Source: Clostridia bacterium (GTDB taxonomy: Bacteria > Bacillota > Clostridia > Christensenellales > Aristaeellaceae). Taken from it: 5,300 bases of DNA. The notes beneath the pieces were generated by a model. The model did no database searches and was not told the origin of the DNA. It saw only the letters and a list, made by a program, of their open reading frames with translations. Location of the stretch: NCBI GenBank assembly GCA_017551645.1, contig JAFZLE010000316.1:1-5300 (forward strand). Direction: 5' to 3'. Made by a program: the position numbers and the translations under genes. Shown here one piece after another: positions 4,951 through 5,300 of this stretch. Each line of letters opens with the position of its first letter. Position 1 is the first letter of the stretch.

Positions 4951-5300
4951 ATGCAGGTGAAGATAGAGGTCTCGCCGGAGCATACGCCTCCGCGGGCGGT
5001 CATTTACACGGACCGGATAACGCCGGAGATACAGCGGGCTATCGACATACTTAAGGCAAAGGACGCGCCCGTACTGGCGGAAAAAGGCGGGCGCACGTTC
5101 CTGCTTTCCGGGCAGGATATCTGCATGGTCCGCATAGTAGGCGGAGAAACGAAGCTCGATACTCAAAACGAGGAGTTCTTCGCGCGCAAACGCCTGTATG
5201 AGTTACTGGACCAATTAGGCGGCGGCTTCATGCAGATATCCAGGTCCTGCGCGGTCAACCTTTCGTACATGGAGAGCGTGGAAGCCGGGTTCGGGGGGAG
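4951..5300 (+). CDS. LytTR-domain DNA-binding transcriptional regulator (3' partial)
   Basis: An open frame of 116 complete codons that leaves the window without a stop. The N-terminal part (about 1-45, 'MQVKIEVSPEHTPPRAVIYT...TPEIQRAIDIL') resembles the short leader of single-domain LytTR proteins and is not a response-regulator receiver domain. From about residue 46 the LytTR pattern appears: 'FLLSGQDICMVRI' (50-62), 'FFARKRLYELLDQL' (76-89) and the diagnostic 'FMQISRSCAVNLSYMESV' (93-110). LytTR domains bind DNA through beta-strand loops and commonly act as homodimers on paired repeats. About 30 residues, including the usual 'NG....VSR.Y' strand, should lie beyond the edge. In Firmicutes this small type is often followed by a DUF3021 membrane-protein gene that controls it; that is a prediction here. 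It has its own promoter, so it is a separate unit from the Sir2 gene. Targets unknown. Confidence 0.85.
   Translation, partial: MQVKIEVSPEHTPPRAVIYTDRITPEIQRAIDILKAKDAPVLAEKGGRTFLLSGQDICMVRIVGGETKLDTQNEEFFARKRLYELLDQLGGGFMQISRSCAVNLSYMESVEAGFGG

Overview
The window is GC-rich, densely packed and read entirely from the plus strand. Short gaps, strong GGAGG-type ribosome binding sites, frequent ATA (Ile) and AGG (Arg) codons, a TTG start and a LytTR regulator of Firmicutes type suggest an anaerobic, probably gut-associated member of the Clostridia (Oscillospiraceae or Christensenellales-like). This placement is an inference from style and gene content; there is no rRNA or marker gene to confirm it.

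Layout: (1) 2-280, the C-terminal TOBE part of an ABC-transporter ATPase, cut by the window start. (2) 318-1502, a family 4 (GT-B fold) glycosyltransferase. (3) 1549-2796, a leaderless GH29 alpha-L-fucosidase. (4) 2829-3890, a P1-family (DmpA/NylC-like) self-processing peptidase with a signal peptide and a second, well-equipped in-frame start at 2916. (5) 3903-3969, a non-coding palindromic repeat of the 'CATTGCGAGG...GGCAATCC' kind. (6) 4005-4721, a zinc-binding Sir2 NAD-dependent protein deacetylase. (7) 4746-4778, a strong intrinsic terminator. (8) 4882-4910, a near-consensus sigma-A promoter driving (9) 4951-5300, a LytTR-domain DNA-binding protein that runs off the window.

Genes 1-4 are separated by only 32-46 bp, with no terminator and no convincing promoter between them, so they may be one transcript. 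It could continue through the repeat to the Sir2 gene and end at the only clear terminator. The products do not form one obvious pathway: solute uptake, glycan or lipid glycosylation, fucose release, peptide or amide hydrolysis, and lysine deacetylation. The set reads as a housekeeping and carbohydrate-use cluster. The LytTR gene is a separate unit. The most unusual item is the peptidase gene's paired start sites, which could yield an exported and a cytosolic form of the same enzyme. I found no CRISPR array, transposase, tRNA, rRNA or phage gene, and no clearly new multi-gene system.
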